This document shows, piece by piece, positions 1-8,008 of a stretch of 27,647 nucleotides of DNA (its first letter is position 1; the number at the start of each line of letters is the position of its first letter). Location of the stretch: NCBI GenBank assembly GCA_002426575.1, contig DIRE01000007.1, positions 1 through 27,647 on the forward strand, in the 5' to 3' direction. Both the position numbers and the translations under genes were made by a program. Origin of the DNA: Clostridiaceae bacterium UBA5444 (GTDB lineage Bacteria > Bacillota > Clostridia > Clostridiales > Oxobacteraceae). The notes below the pieces were generated by a model. The model worked only from the letters and a program-made list of their open reading frames with translations, made no database searches and was not told the DNA's origin.

Positions 1-301
1 TTGGCTGTGTAATATCTCCTATTGATGGAGAAAAGAGAGGGTCAAATGTTACATTTGGATATGCTTTAGTAAATGATTCCATAGCATATTCCATATGTTT
101 CTTAAGTTCACCTGTTTCAAAGAAACCGCATTTTAATACTACTTTTTGATCTTTTGGAAGTCCATTTTCGTACTTTTCTTCTGTTTTGGTTTTGTCTCCA
201 GTGTCCTTCCCCTTATCTTCTTCCTTCTTACATCCTGTAAATAGTGTAAACACTAAAAGAGTTGTCAACGCTAAACATATATATCTCTTGAAATTTTTCA
301 T
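1..301 (-). CDS. ABC transporter substrate-binding lipoprotein, 5' part only
   Basis: The gene starts at ATG 299-301 and runs off the left edge, so only about 100 N-terminal residues are visible. They begin MKNFKRYICLALTTLLVFTLF, followed by a lipobox ending in Cys (LFTGC). A charged Lys/Glu/Asp linker follows, then a segment typical of the mature start of family 1 sugar-binding proteins (VVLKCGFFE, later AYPNVTFDP). The start is fixed by a strong Shine-Dalgarno sequence, AAAGGAGG, just upstream. The product would be lipid-anchored outside the membrane and bind a solute, probably a sugar. The next gene on the right is a LacI regulator, and an operator-like site shared with that regulator's own promoter lies in this gene's leader. 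The exact family cannot be fixed from the fragment. Confidence 0.8.
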   Translation of the reverse strand, partial: MKNFKRYICLALTTLLVFTLFTGCKKEEDKGKDTGDKTKTEEKYENGLPKDQKVVLKCGFFETGELKKHMEYAMESFTKAYPNVTFDPLFSPSIGDITQP

Positions 302-436
302 AAAGAATGTCTCCTCCTTTAAATTTAATTTCTCGATTAATAGTAGTACTTAGACTAGCCTACTATTTGGGGAAAATTACAAAGTACTGTATATTCTCCC
401 TCTGTTCTGATATAATTATTTTGTATATTGTTGAAG

Positions 437-478
437 CCTTGGAATTTAAAATTTGTTTTTTTATTTGGTTTTCCAAGG
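437..478 (-). repeat. 8-bp inverted repeat in the same leader
   Basis: CCTTGGAA (437-444) and TTCCAAGG (471-478) can pair around an AT-rich loop. It lies upstream of the lipoprotein gene, inside its probable 5' untranslated region. No run of T follows it on the minus strand, so a terminator role is not supported. Confidence 0.35.
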
Positions 479-486
479 TTTCTTTT

Positions 487-566
487 TTTAATATGATTAT
501 AATACTTGTCCCAAGTCAGTGGCCTTCCTTATACCCCCCTTCAAATATCCATATAATCATATTAAA
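487..566 (-). repeat. 14-bp perfect inverted repeat in the lipoprotein gene leader
   Basis: TTTAATATGATTAT (487-500) and ATAATCATATTAAA (553-566) are exact reverse complements separated by 52 bp. The enclosed minus-strand sequence contains a small internal ACTTG...CAAGT hairpin and a G-rich tract. The element lies between the operator at 576-586 and the lipoprotein start. It could be a structured leader RNA or a protein-binding site. It does not match a riboswitch class I can name. Confidence 0.5.
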
Positions 567-575
567 GTAATATAA

Positions 576-586
576 CAAACGTTATA
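576..586. promoter_or_regulatory. LacI-type operator-like site upstream of the lipoprotein gene
   Basis: CAAACGTTATA, centred on CG as LacI-family operators are. The identical 11-mer occurs at 1635-1645, and near-identical ones lie at 1674-1684 and 1590-1600 around the regulator's own promoter. It sits just after the regulator's stop codon, at the head of the leader of the lipoprotein gene. This suggests the regulator also controls that gene. Confidence 0.55.
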
Positions 587-587
587 T

Positions 588-1574
588 TTATATATTTAAA
601 TTACTTGCAAATGTGCCGCCTTTATTTACTTTATAATCGTCAAAATGTATTATATTTTCTTCAGGCGGTTTGTTATTTATAATGTCTATTATGCTATTTG
701 ACAAAATCTCTGCTGATTTAGCGTAATCAAAGTAAAGTGTTGTAAGCTCTGGGTAGCTTAGTTTAACAAGATCAGATAACCCATATCCCACTAAACTTAA
801 GTCACCGGGAACATTTATTCCATTTTCCTTATACCATTGGAGCGCTGAAAACTGTATAACCGTATTGGTACAAAATGCTGCCGTATATCCAATATTGAGT
901 ATATTCATATTTTTAGCTATCTCATATCCATCTTCTTCTTTATTAACCTGTATCAAGGATTTGTCTAGCTCAATATTGTTTTCGGTTAATGCCCTAACAT
1001 ATCCATCTAATACTTTTCTGTGTATCATTAAGTCAAGAGAGCCTAGAAATAAGGCTATACGTCTGTGTCCATAACCTATCATGTAGTTCACTGCCTCATA
1101 GGCTATTCTTTCACTGTCTGGGAGCAGTACATTAATATCATCTCTTTCTGTACCGCCATACACGATAAAATTGGTTTCGTTTTCCTTTAAAAGATCTATA
1201 ATCTTATCATCTACGTCTCCCGTAACTATAAAGCCATTAGCCTCGTTTGCTTTAATAAACCTTTTAACCTTTTCAAAATCTTTGTCATTATTTTTTACAT
1301 TCATAAATATAATTCTATAATTTTTTTTGCTGCAGTATTTCTCAATATGTCTTAAATCAGATAGGTAACGAGGATCATCTGATTTTCTATTGTAGAGTAA
1401 AAAGCAAATCTTATTTAAGCTCTCATCAAATTTGTAGCCCAACTCTTCTGCGGCTTCAATTACTCTTTGTTTTGTTTTTTCTGATACAGTACTATTCTTT
1501 GAATTATTTAATACCATAGAAACAACGGTTCTTGATACATTTAAATAGTCTGCAATTTCTTTTTTAGTCACCAT
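588..1574 (-). CDS. LacI-family transcriptional regulator
   Basis: 328 residues. The N-terminus, MVTKKEIADYLNVSRTVVSM, is a typical LacI helix-turn-helix (about residues 2-22). It is followed by a hinge helix region (VIEAAEELGY, LacI-type spacing) and a periplasmic-binding-protein-like effector domain to the C-terminus. An in-frame GTG exists at 1583, but the ATG at 1572-1574 is preferred because AGGGTGG lies about five bases upstream of it. Full length for the family. The protein would repress, or less often activate, sugar genes in response to a bound sugar or sugar phosphate. Its promoter region carries three operator-like copies of NRAACGTTATA and the downstream lipoprotein leader a fourth. 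Autoregulation plus control of the neighbouring uptake gene is therefore likely. The effector cannot be told from the sequence. Confidence 0.92.
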   Translation of the reverse strand: MVTKKEIADYLNVSRTVVSMVLNNSKNSTVSEKTKQRVIEAAEELGYKFDESLNKICFLLYNRKSDDPRYLSDLRHIEKYCSKKNYRIIFMNVKNNDKDFEKVKRFIKANEANGFIVTGDVDDKIIDLLKENETNFIVYGGTERDDINVLLPDSERIAYEAVNYMIGYGHRRIALFLGSLDLMIHRKVLDGYVRALTENNIELDKSLIQVNKEEDGYEIAKNMNILNIGYTAAFCTNTVIQFSALQWYKENGINVPGDLSLVGYGLSDLVKLSYPELTTLYFDYAKSAEILSNSIIDIINNKPPEENIIHFDDYKVNKGGTFASNLNI

Positions 1575-1589
1575 ATAAACCACCCTAAA

Positions 1590-1600
1590 TATAACGTTCG
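1590..1600. promoter_or_regulatory. operator-like site near the LacI gene ribosome binding site
   Basis: Minus-strand CGAACGTTATA, differing at two positions from the exact copies at 576 and 1635. It lies 16-26 bases upstream of the regulator's start codon. Confidence 0.5.
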
Positions 1601-1634
1601 TTCAATATTTGTTAATTAAATTATATATTTACTA

Positions 1635-1645
1635 CAAACGTTATA
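1635..1645. promoter_or_regulatory. operator-like site in the LacI gene promoter region
   Basis: CAAACGTTATA, identical to the copy at 576-586. It lies 15-25 bases downstream of a minus-strand TATACT (1660-1665) that is the best -10 candidate for the regulator gene. Confidence 0.5.
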
Positions 1646-1673
1646 AAATGGACATATGTAGTATAATCATGGA

Positions 1674-1684
1674 TAAACGTTATA
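1674..1684. promoter_or_regulatory. operator-like site over the LacI gene -35 region
   Basis: TAAACGTTATA, one base different from the exact copies. It lies just upstream of the TATACT -10 candidate (1660-1665), where a bound protein would block polymerase. Centres of the three promoter-side sites are 44 and 39 bp apart, about four helical turns each. Confidence 0.5.
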
Positions 1685-1716
1685 AATTGAAACAATTAAT
1701 ACTTTTATAAATGTTC

Positions 1717-1900
1717 AGATAAAGGGCTATGTTTTAAGTAACAGTTGGTTTTTAAACCGAATATGTTGATTGACTTCCGCTGCTCCAAAATGCCTATTTT
1801 TCTCCAAAATAAAGCCAACAAAAATAGGCATTTAAGTCGTTGCGTAAGTCAAATCAACATATTCTGAGATCATCACTGTGATAAAACATAGCCAGATAAA
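1717..1900. mobile_element. MITE-like nested palindrome with flanking 7-bp direct repeats
   Basis: The terminal arms GGCTATGTTTTA (1725-1736) and TAAAACATAGCC (1882-1893) are perfect 12-bp inverted repeats. Inside them, GAATATGTTGATTGACTT (1759-1776) pairs with 1846-1864 with one bulged base. At the core, 1788-1801 pairs perfectly over 14 bp with 1820-1833 (ATGCCTATTTTT / AAAAATAGGCAT). AGATAAA flanks both ends (1717-1723 and 1894-1900), as a target-site duplication would. There is no room for a transposase. The element lies between the LacI promoter and the terminator of the EF-G-like gene. It is best read as a miniature inverted-repeat element mobilised in trans. A structured RNA is the alternative. 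The parent insertion-sequence family cannot be assigned from this copy alone. Confidence 0.6.
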
Positions 1901-1940
1901 AAGAACAAGCATCTCTAATTAAAAGATGCTTGTTCTTTTT
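1898..1940 (-). terminator. intrinsic terminator of the EF-G-like gene
   Basis: AAGAACAAGCATCT (1901-1914) pairs perfectly with AGATGCTTGTTCTT (1924-1937). It is followed on the minus strand by a short T run. The plus strand also ends in T5, so it could work in both directions. The minus-strand T run ends within the direct repeat that flanks the MITE-like element. Confidence 0.85.
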
Positions 1941-1953
1941 ATATAATATAATA

Positions 1954-4038
1954 TTATTCTTGTTCTCCAGATGCCTTTTGTGCGTCCTCCATAATCTTAG
2001 CACTTATATTTGCAGGCACCTCTTCGTACCTTTCAAACTTTGCCGTAAATGAGCCTCTTGCCTGAGTCATTGACCTTAAATCTGTTGCATATCTTAATAT
2101 TTCAGATTGTGGAACCTCGGAGATAACTACCTGCATACCATCTTTAGGTTCCATTCCAAGTACCCTTCCCCTCTTTTTATTAAGATCTCCCATTACATCA
2201 CCCATAAATTCATCTGGCACTGTAACCTCTATGCGCATTATTGGCTCTAAAAGTATTGGATTAGCCTCTTTGATTCCCTTTTTAAAAGCTAAAGAAGCAG
2301 CCACTTTAAATGCCATTTCTGATGAATCTACTGGATGGTAGGATCCAAAGTGAAGTGTAGCCTTAAGTCCAACCACTGGATATCCTGCTAATATTCCGCT
2401 TTGTATGCACTCTCTTAATCCCTTTTCAACAGCTGGTATATACTGCCTCGGTACAACTCCGCCAACAACCTTATCTACAAACACAAAATCTGTTCCTTCT
2501 GGATTAGGTTCAAACTTGATTGTAACATCTCCATACTGTCCATGGCCTCCTGATTGTTTTTTGTGCTTGCCTTGGACATCTGAAACACCTTTTATGGTTT
2601 CTCTATAAGGTATCTTTGGTAAATCAAGGGCAACCTCTGCTCCATATTTATTTAATAGCTTCTTTGATATAACTTCAAGATGAAGCTCTCCCGTTCCTGA
2701 TATAATTGTCTCTGCATTTTCAACATCCCTTGATACTGTAAATGTTGGGTCTTCTTCTGATAGCCTTGAAAGTCCTGATGATATTTTGTCCTCATCACCC
2801 TTTGATACGGGCTTAACTGACATCGATATGCTTGGCTTAGGAAATATTATTGGGTCATATTTAATAGGCTTTGATGCCTCACACAATGTATCCCCAGTCT
2901 CAGTTATAGATAATTTTGATACGGCCCCTATATCACCAGCTATAAGCTTGCTAATAGGGATCTGATTTTTACCTTTAAGTACATATAATCCCCCTATTTT
3001 CTCATTCTTACCTTGATCTGGATTATATACTGTTGTATCAGATGATATTGAACCAGACATTACTTTAAATAAAGAAAGCTTTCCAACGTAAGGGTCTGCT
3101 ATTGTTTTAAATACAAAAGCTGAGAATGGTTCATTTACATCTACTTTTCTTATAACTTCCTCATTATCTTTAACACTCTTGCCATAAGTAGGATTAACGT
3201 CTGATGGGCATGGCATAAAGTCAACTATTGCACCAAGCAGGTTTGTAATTCCCTTATTTGCAATACCTGATCCGCAAAATACAGGTACAATCTCACCTTT
3301 TGCTATTCCGCTTCTAAGCCCCTTTATAAGCTCTTCATCTGAAAGCTCGCCCTCGCTAAAATACTTTTCTAATAATTCTTCATCATTTTCTGCAACAACT
3401 TCCATAATTTCAGCCTTATATCCATTAGCCATATCTAATAGTTCAGAGGGTATATCTTTTTCAGCAATATGATTACCATCAAACATTTCTGCCTTCATTT
3501 TAACTACATCAATAATACCTTTAAAATCATTTTCTTTTCCTATTGGTATATGAAGTGGTACAACGGATATACCAAACTTATCCTTCATCTGAGACAGCAC
3601 TTTCTCAAAGTTTGCATTTTCCCTGTCCATTTTATTTATAAAAAATGCCATTGGCATATTGTGGTCTTTGCAATAGTTCCACATCTTCTCAGTACCTACC
3701 TGTACCCCCGAAACAGCGCAAGTATTTATAAGTACAGAATCTGCAGCCCTTATTCCTTCTAAAACTTCACCTACAAAATCAAAATAACCTGGGGTGTCAA
3801 GTATGTTTATTCTTGTCTCTTTAAAGTTACATGGTGTCAAAGCTAGGCTAATTGAAATCTGTCTTTTTCTTTCTTCAGCATCATAGTCACTTGTGGTTGT
3901 TCCATCTTCTACTCTGCCAATTCTATCTATCTCTTTACAATCGTAAAGCATTGCTTCAGTTAAAGTAGTCTTACCAGTACTCCCGTGTCCAACAACACAT
4001 ACATTTCTCAGTTGATGAGTTTGATAATCTTTCATCAT
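1954..4038 (-). CDS. elongation factor G paralogue (EF-G-like translational GTPase)
   Basis: 694 residues with full EF-G architecture. The G domain has G1 GHGSTGKTT (17-25), G3 DTPG (81-84) and G4 NKMD (135-138). Domain IV contains KKQSGGHGQYGDV, and a C-terminal EF-G domain V follows. Canonical EF-G has GHIDAGKTT in G1 and RGITI in switch I; here these read GHGSTGKTT and KRQISIS, as in the EF-G-like second copies of many bacteria. It also stands alone rather than beside rpsL, rpsG and tuf. It is therefore probably a paralogue and not the housekeeping fusA. GTP hydrolysis on the ribosome is expected, but whether it acts in translocation, recycling or stress is unknown. Two adjacent ATG codons (4036-4038 and 4033-4035) follow AAGGGGGAAGG. 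Monocistronic, with its own terminator. Confidence 0.9.
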   Translation of the reverse strand: MMKDYQTHQLRNVCVVGHGSTGKTTLTEAMLYDCKEIDRIGRVEDGTTTSDYDAEERKRQISISLALTPCNFKETRINILDTPGYFDFVGEVLEGIRAADSVLINTCAVSGVQVGTEKMWNYCKDHNMPMAFFINKMDRENANFEKVLSQMKDKFGISVVPLHIPIGKENDFKGIIDVVKMKAEMFDGNHIAEKDIPSELLDMANGYKAEIMEVVAENDEELLEKYFSEGELSDEELIKGLRSGIAKGEIVPVFCGSGIANKGITNLLGAIVDFMPCPSDVNPTYGKSVKDNEEVIRKVDVNEPFSAFVFKTIADPYVGKLSLFKVMSGSISSDTTVYNPDQGKNEKIGGLYVLKGKNQIPISKLIAGDIGAVSKLSITETGDTLCEASKPIKYDPIIFPKPSISMSVKPVSKGDEDKISSGLSRLSEEDPTFTVSRDVENAETIISGTGELHLEVISKKLLNKYGAEVALDLPKIPYRETIKGVSDVQGKHKKQSGGHGQYGDVTIKFEPNPEGTDFVFVDKVVGGVVPRQYIPAVEKGLRECIQSGILAGYPVVGLKATLHFGSYHPVDSSEMAFKVAASLAFKKGIKEANPILLEPIMRIEVTVPDEFMGDVMGDLNKKRGRVLGMEPKDGMQVVISEVPQSEILRYATDLRSMTQARGSFTAKFERYEEVPANISAKIMEDAQKASGEQE

Positions 4039-4250
4039 GCCTTCCCCCTTATATTAATTATTTGTGAATTTGAAATATTCTTAACAAATGACACATTAAA
4101 TATATTCTATCCATATCCAAGTTTTCCTCTTTTTTTATTAAAATAGCTCATTACTTTTTAAATTTGACCTTTATTGGCGATTTAAGCAGTTTGTATAAAA
4201 CAGGTATATCTATTATTATATGCCTATAATGTCAGCCTATACAATATTTA

Positions 4251-4265
4251 ATCCCCACTTGGGGA
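4251..4265. repeat. small CCCC/GGGG hairpin between divergent genes
   Basis: ATCCCCACTTGGGGAAT forms a short GC stem in the 321-bp gap between the divergently transcribed EF-G-like gene and lepB. It lies about 20 bp upstream of the lepB -35 box. A regulatory role is possible but unproven. Apart from this and the lepB promoter nothing else stands out in the gap. Confidence 0.3.
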
Positions 4266-4284
4266 ATATTTGAAATTAAATACT

Positions 4285-4313
4285 TTGTTTAATTTCTTAA
4301 ACTAGTGTAAAAT
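4285..4313 (+). promoter_or_regulatory. sigma-A type promoter of lepB
   Basis: TTGTTT (4285-4290), 17 bp, then TAAAAT (4308-4313), with a TG directly before the -10 box. It lies about 47 bp upstream of the lepB start codon. Confidence 0.65.
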
Positions 4314-4359
4314 ATATTTATGTATTTTTTAACTATTTTATTTTGAAAGGGGAAGAAAA

Positions 4360-4956
4360 ATGGATGATGAAAGGCATGAAAACACTGATATAAAAAATGA
4401 GATCATAGAATGGATTAAAGCCATAGCAATTGCAGTTGTTGCAGTTTTCATAATCAAGTTTTTCCTATTTGATGTTATACTTATTGATGGAACATCAATG
4501 GAACCTACTCTACATAATAAAGACAGGGTTTTTGTAAATATACTAGGATACAAGGTTGGCAAGCCAAAGCATAATGATGTAATTATTTTTACTCCATCTA
4601 TTGATAAAAACTCATTTTATATAAAAAGAGTTATAGGTCTCCCTGGAGATACAGTAGAAATTAAAGATGATAAAGTCTTTTTAAATGGTGAATTGCTGGA
4701 TGAGACTTACCTAGCCCCTGGCACGGTTACGAGACCTTTTACCGAGGACACCCTTACAATAAAAGTCCCCGAAGGAACGGTTTTTGTACTTGGAGATAAT
4801 AGGGAAAGCAGCGAAGACAGCCGAGATTTTAGACTTGGACCCGTGCCCATAAAATCTATAAAAGGACGTGCAGTATTTAGATTGTATCCATTTAACGATA
4901 TGAAAAAAATAAGCTATAACAGCAATACTTATGGATACGCAATGGAAAATGCCTAG
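4360..4956 (+). CDS. lepB: signal peptidase I
   Basis: 198 residues, the usual size of the short Gram-positive type I signal peptidases. One N-terminal membrane segment (about residues 20-38) anchors the protein, with the catalytic domain outside. The Ser/Lys dyad is visible: SMEPT with Ser46 and the YIKRVIGLPGD box with Lys89. The conserved GDNRESSEDSR box is at 145-155. It removes signal peptides from secreted preproteins at the membrane. The start ATG follows GAAAGGGGAAG at good spacing. It is the only clear plus-strand gene in the window, is transcribed from its own promoter, and ends inside its own terminator hairpin. Catalytic residues are intact, so it should be active. Confidence 0.96.
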   Translation: MDDERHENTDIKNEIIEWIKAIAIAVVAVFIIKFFLFDVILIDGTSMEPTLHNKDRVFVNILGYKVGKPKHNDVIIFTPSIDKNSFYIKRVIGLPGDTVEIKDDKVFLNGELLDETYLAPGTVTRPFTEDTLTIKVPEGTVFVLGDNRESSEDSRDFRLGPVPIKSIKGRAVFRLYPFNDMKKISYNSNTYGYAMENA

Positions 4957-4976
4957 AATATTCTAGGCATTTTTTT
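4946..4976 (+). terminator. intrinsic terminator of lepB, overlapping its stop codon
   Basis: A perfect 28-bp palindrome (4946-4973, core GCCTAGAATATTCTAGGC) followed by T6. The lepB stop codon TAG (4954-4956) lies inside the left arm. The convergent M16 peptidase gene ends at 4980, so the same stem probably also stops transcription from the right. Confidence 0.9.
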
Positions 4977-4979
4977 ATG

Positions 4980-7916
4980 TTATTCAAACACATTAACTAA
5001 CTTACCAAATATATTATCGTTATCCTTTATCTTTTGCTCATTTCCAATTGCGCAGAAATAGTCTTGTTTCATAACATCATCAATAACTTTTCCAAGGGAT
5101 TGTATATCCTCTTTTGTTGTGGATAGAACCTCTTCCCTCTCTTTTTGTATATCTTCTTGGGTAATATGGCTCAAATAATAGGCTATTGCTCTTTCTCCCT
5201 TCATTGAAGGTGTAAGTGGAAAATCAAGGCCGCTTACAGTACCTATTATATATTTTGTCATTTCCCTCTCATCTGCATCAAACCTGCTTATATATTTCCC
5301 TGCTTCATCATATACATTAAGGGTTTCTTTCAGGTTTGGATCACGATAGGATGCAAAGAACATATTACCGTTTCTATCAAACCTTGCAAAGGCACCATAG
5401 GCTCCTCCTTGGACACGTACATTGTTCCATAGGTAGTCATATCCTTCTATGGTCCTTAAAACCTTTAAGCTGCCAGTATAATCATATCCTAGCTTCATAA
5501 AGTTATATCCCTTTGCCACATACTGAACTTTTCCCTGGGTTAGTAGGCCTTCATTTTCTTTATTTAAGTCAAATTTATATTCATGGGTTTCATAATCAGT
5601 ATTTCCTATGCATTTATCTATATCAGGAAGTACCTTTTTGAAGCTATTATAGTCCTCATCTTCACAGGTTACACTTATAATAAGGTTCTTCTTGTTAAAT
5701 ATACGTTTATATACTTCATATAGATTTTCTTCTATATGAAATGCTGCTTCTTTATCATTGCTTAGCTCTTTTTCAAGACCTGCAATAAATTTATAGTAGG
5801 ATATACCTGATAGCTCTTCTATATATCTGCCTGAAGGTGAAAAATAGGAATAAACACGTTTTCCTGCTGCTACATGGCCCTCATCAAATATCCTCATCTC
5901 AAGCCTTGATTTTATCTCTTGTATTATCTCTCTAATTCTCTTAGTCTCAGTAAACTTCGTAGATTTAATTATTTGGCATAAAATATCTGCAAGTTCTGGA
6001 AGTTTTTCTGCTACAGCCTTTGACTTTACAATAAACTTAGGATAATACTTTTCAGGATCTCCGTTTTCTTCAAAAGCCCCTATGTTAAACTGTATGCCCC
6101 CTGTATGAATATTTATCTCATTTGTTAGTTCCGTATAATCATACTTTTCACAGCTAACCTTTCCTAATACATCAGTTAAAAGGCTTATATAAGGCAATAG
6201 CTCTTGCTCCACAACTGTTGAGTCAAAAATCATGCTCATATATACAATTTTATTTGTAAATACATTGTGATGAAGAGTATCTATTCCTAATTCTTGGTTT
6301 TTGACTATAGGTAATTCTTCAGCCTTCTTTTCTATATCATCAAGAGAAAGAAGAGGTATTTTGGCTAAATCTGCTGGAGAGTCTGGTTCTATCTGTCTTT
6401 TCTTCAGCTTTTGCGTCTTTTTTATTATTTCTTCTAACTCCTTCTCTGATAGACCCTCTTTATATTTTTTAAGCTCATCTTTTACTTCTTTGCTCTTTCT
6501 CTCTGAAAGACCCTTTTGAGGTTTTAATGTAATAAGTGAGCTATGAGTATTATCTAGTAAATATTTTTGAATCATATCTTCAAAATATCTAGTTTTAAGA
6601 GCTGATTTTATTTTAGTTAGAGTCTCCTCATATTGCAGATGCATACATGGATCCTCGCCATATAGCCAGCTATCCATTGCCTCTATATTATATATAAGCC
6701 CCTTTGGTGCACCACCATGATCAGCCTCTCTTAGCTCAAACTCCTTTATATTTATGGAAGCTTCAATTAATTTCTTGTCGATTCCATCCTTAACTAGTGA
6801 CTGCAGTGTATCAAATACAACCTTCTTAAAATCTTCCCTTTTGTTTTCATCAGAATTCTTTACAACTATACTAAATACAGGTTCTAATATGCTATTATCA
6901 AAAAATCCAAATACATCCTTACCTATCCCAGCATCTAAAAGTGCTTTTTTAAGTGGAGCAGCAGGAGTTTCAAGAAGCATATGTTCAAGTATCTGCATTG
7001 CAAGATATGTCTCAGTGCAGGTGGACTTTCCTGTCTTAAAGTTTAAGCTAAGGAAAGTTTTATGCTCTTCATCTTCATCAGGTGAAATAGGATAATATTC
7101 TGTAACCTCATTCATTTTATCAAAAGGTTTTTGCAAAGGAATACTTGAATCTATCTCAATTCTATCAAAGTTTTTAAGATAGTTTTCATTTATAAACTTA
7201 AGCTCCTTTAGTAGATTACCATCCCCATATAAATATATATAGCTATTTGAAGGGTGATAATACTTCTTATGGAAAGATAAAAATTGCTCTAATGTAAGGT
7301 TTGGAATATCTTCTGGATCCCCACCTGATTCTTTTCCATAAGGTGTATCAGGGAAAAGTGTTTGTTGTATCTTCCTAAATAGTATGGACTCTGGTGCTGA
7401 AAATGCCCCCTTCATCTCATTATATACAACACCTTTATAGCTTATTTCCCCATCCTTATCGTCAAGCTCATAGTGCCATCCTTCTTGCATGAATATCTCT
7501 GGGTATTTATATATATCTGGATAAAAAACTGCATCAAGATATACATCCATTAGATTGAAAAAGTCCTTCTCATTCTTACTCGCAACAGGGTACATGGTCT
7601 TATCTGAGAATGTCATTGCATTTAAGAAAGTATTTAAAGATCCTTTTGCAAGTTCAACGAAAGGCTCTTTAACTGGAAACTTTTTTGATCCGCAAAGCAC
7701 TGAATGTTCAAGTATATGAGGAGTCCCCGTGCTATCCTCTGGTGGAGTCCTAAAGCTTATAGAAAAAACTTTGTTGTCATCATCATTTTCTAATGCAAAA
7801 AGCCTTGCTCCTGTTTTGTCATGGGTAAATAGCCTTCCAATCGAATTAACCTCTTTTATTTCCTTTTCGTCAGTTAAAGTAAATCCATTGTAGCTTTTTC
7901 CAACTTCGAATTTCAT
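4980..7916 (-). CDS. M16 family zinc metallopeptidase (presequence-protease-like, M16C)
   Basis: 978 residues. The inverted zinc motif HxxEH is at 67-71 (HILEH), and the third ligand is probably Glu167 in YNEMKGA, about 96 residues on. The segment SLNTFLNAMTFSDKTMYP between them is typical of the M16C (PreP/insulinase-like) group. The N-terminal half carries the catalytic motif and the C-terminal half is the catalytically silent partner of the clam-shell fold. The length fits a single-chain enzyme. It has no signal peptide, so it is expected to degrade peptides in the cytoplasm; the substrate is unknown. ATG 7914-7916 follows AAAGGAG with nine-base spacing. The HAD gene lies 92 bp upstream in the same direction, with only a weak palindrome between, so co-transcription is possible. 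Confidence 0.93.
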   Translation of the reverse strand: MKFEVGKSYNGFTLTDEKEIKEVNSIGRLFTHDKTGARLFALENDDDNKVFSISFRTPPEDSTGTPHILEHSVLCGSKKFPVKEPFVELAKGSLNTFLNAMTFSDKTMYPVASKNEKDFFNLMDVYLDAVFYPDIYKYPEIFMQEGWHYELDDKDGEISYKGVVYNEMKGAFSAPESILFRKIQQTLFPDTPYGKESGGDPEDIPNLTLEQFLSFHKKYYHPSNSYIYLYGDGNLLKELKFINENYLKNFDRIEIDSSIPLQKPFDKMNEVTEYYPISPDEDEEHKTFLSLNFKTGKSTCTETYLAMQILEHMLLETPAAPLKKALLDAGIGKDVFGFFDNSILEPVFSIVVKNSDENKREDFKKVVFDTLQSLVKDGIDKKLIEASINIKEFELREADHGGAPKGLIYNIEAMDSWLYGEDPCMHLQYEETLTKIKSALKTRYFEDMIQKYLLDNTHSSLITLKPQKGLSERKSKEVKDELKKYKEGLSEKELEEIIKKTQKLKKRQIEPDSPADLAKIPLLSLDDIEKKAEELPIVKNQELGIDTLHHNVFTNKIVYMSMIFDSTVVEQELLPYISLLTDVLGKVSCEKYDYTELTNEINIHTGGIQFNIGAFEENGDPEKYYPKFIVKSKAVAEKLPELADILCQIIKSTKFTETKRIREIIQEIKSRLEMRIFDEGHVAAGKRVYSYFSPSGRYIEELSGISYYKFIAGLEKELSNDKEAAFHIEENLYEVYKRIFNKKNLIISVTCEDEDYNSFKKVLPDIDKCIGNTDYETHEYKFDLNKENEGLLTQGKVQYVAKGYNFMKLGYDYTGSLKVLRTIEGYDYLWNNVRVQGGAYGAFARFDRNGNMFFASYRDPNLKETLNVYDEAGKYISRFDADEREMTKYIIGTVSGLDFPLTPSMKGERAIAYYLSHITQEDIQKEREEVLSTTKEDIQSLGKVIDDVMKQDYFCAIGNEQKIKDNDNIFGKLVNVFE

Positions 7917-7978
7917 GTACTTTATCTCCTTTCAATTAAAAATAAGCAAAACGAAACTAAACCAAACAATAAATAGTA

Positions 7979-7995
7979 TTCCACATATTGTGGAA
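7979..7995. repeat. 17-bp palindrome between HAD and M16 genes
   Basis: TTCCACATATTGTGGAA is a perfect inverted repeat with 8-bp arms and no following T run on either strand. It may be a protein-binding site before the M16 gene or a weak terminator after the HAD gene. Confidence 0.4.
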
Positions 7996-8008
7996 ATATC
8001 CTCTATTT

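Noticed and set aside
307..570. Plus-strand reading frame of 87 codons
   Set aside because: No ribosome binding site. It overlaps the leader and repeats of the lipoprotein gene, and its low-complexity product has no recognisable domain.
1717..1900. A complete insertion sequence
   Set aside because: There is no reading frame for a transposase within the 170-bp element.
1954..4038. Tetracycline-resistance ribosomal protection protein
   Set aside because: Length, the G1 sequence and domain IV blocks fit the EF-G-like group better than TetM/TetO, which start with a canonical GHVDAGKTT-like loop.
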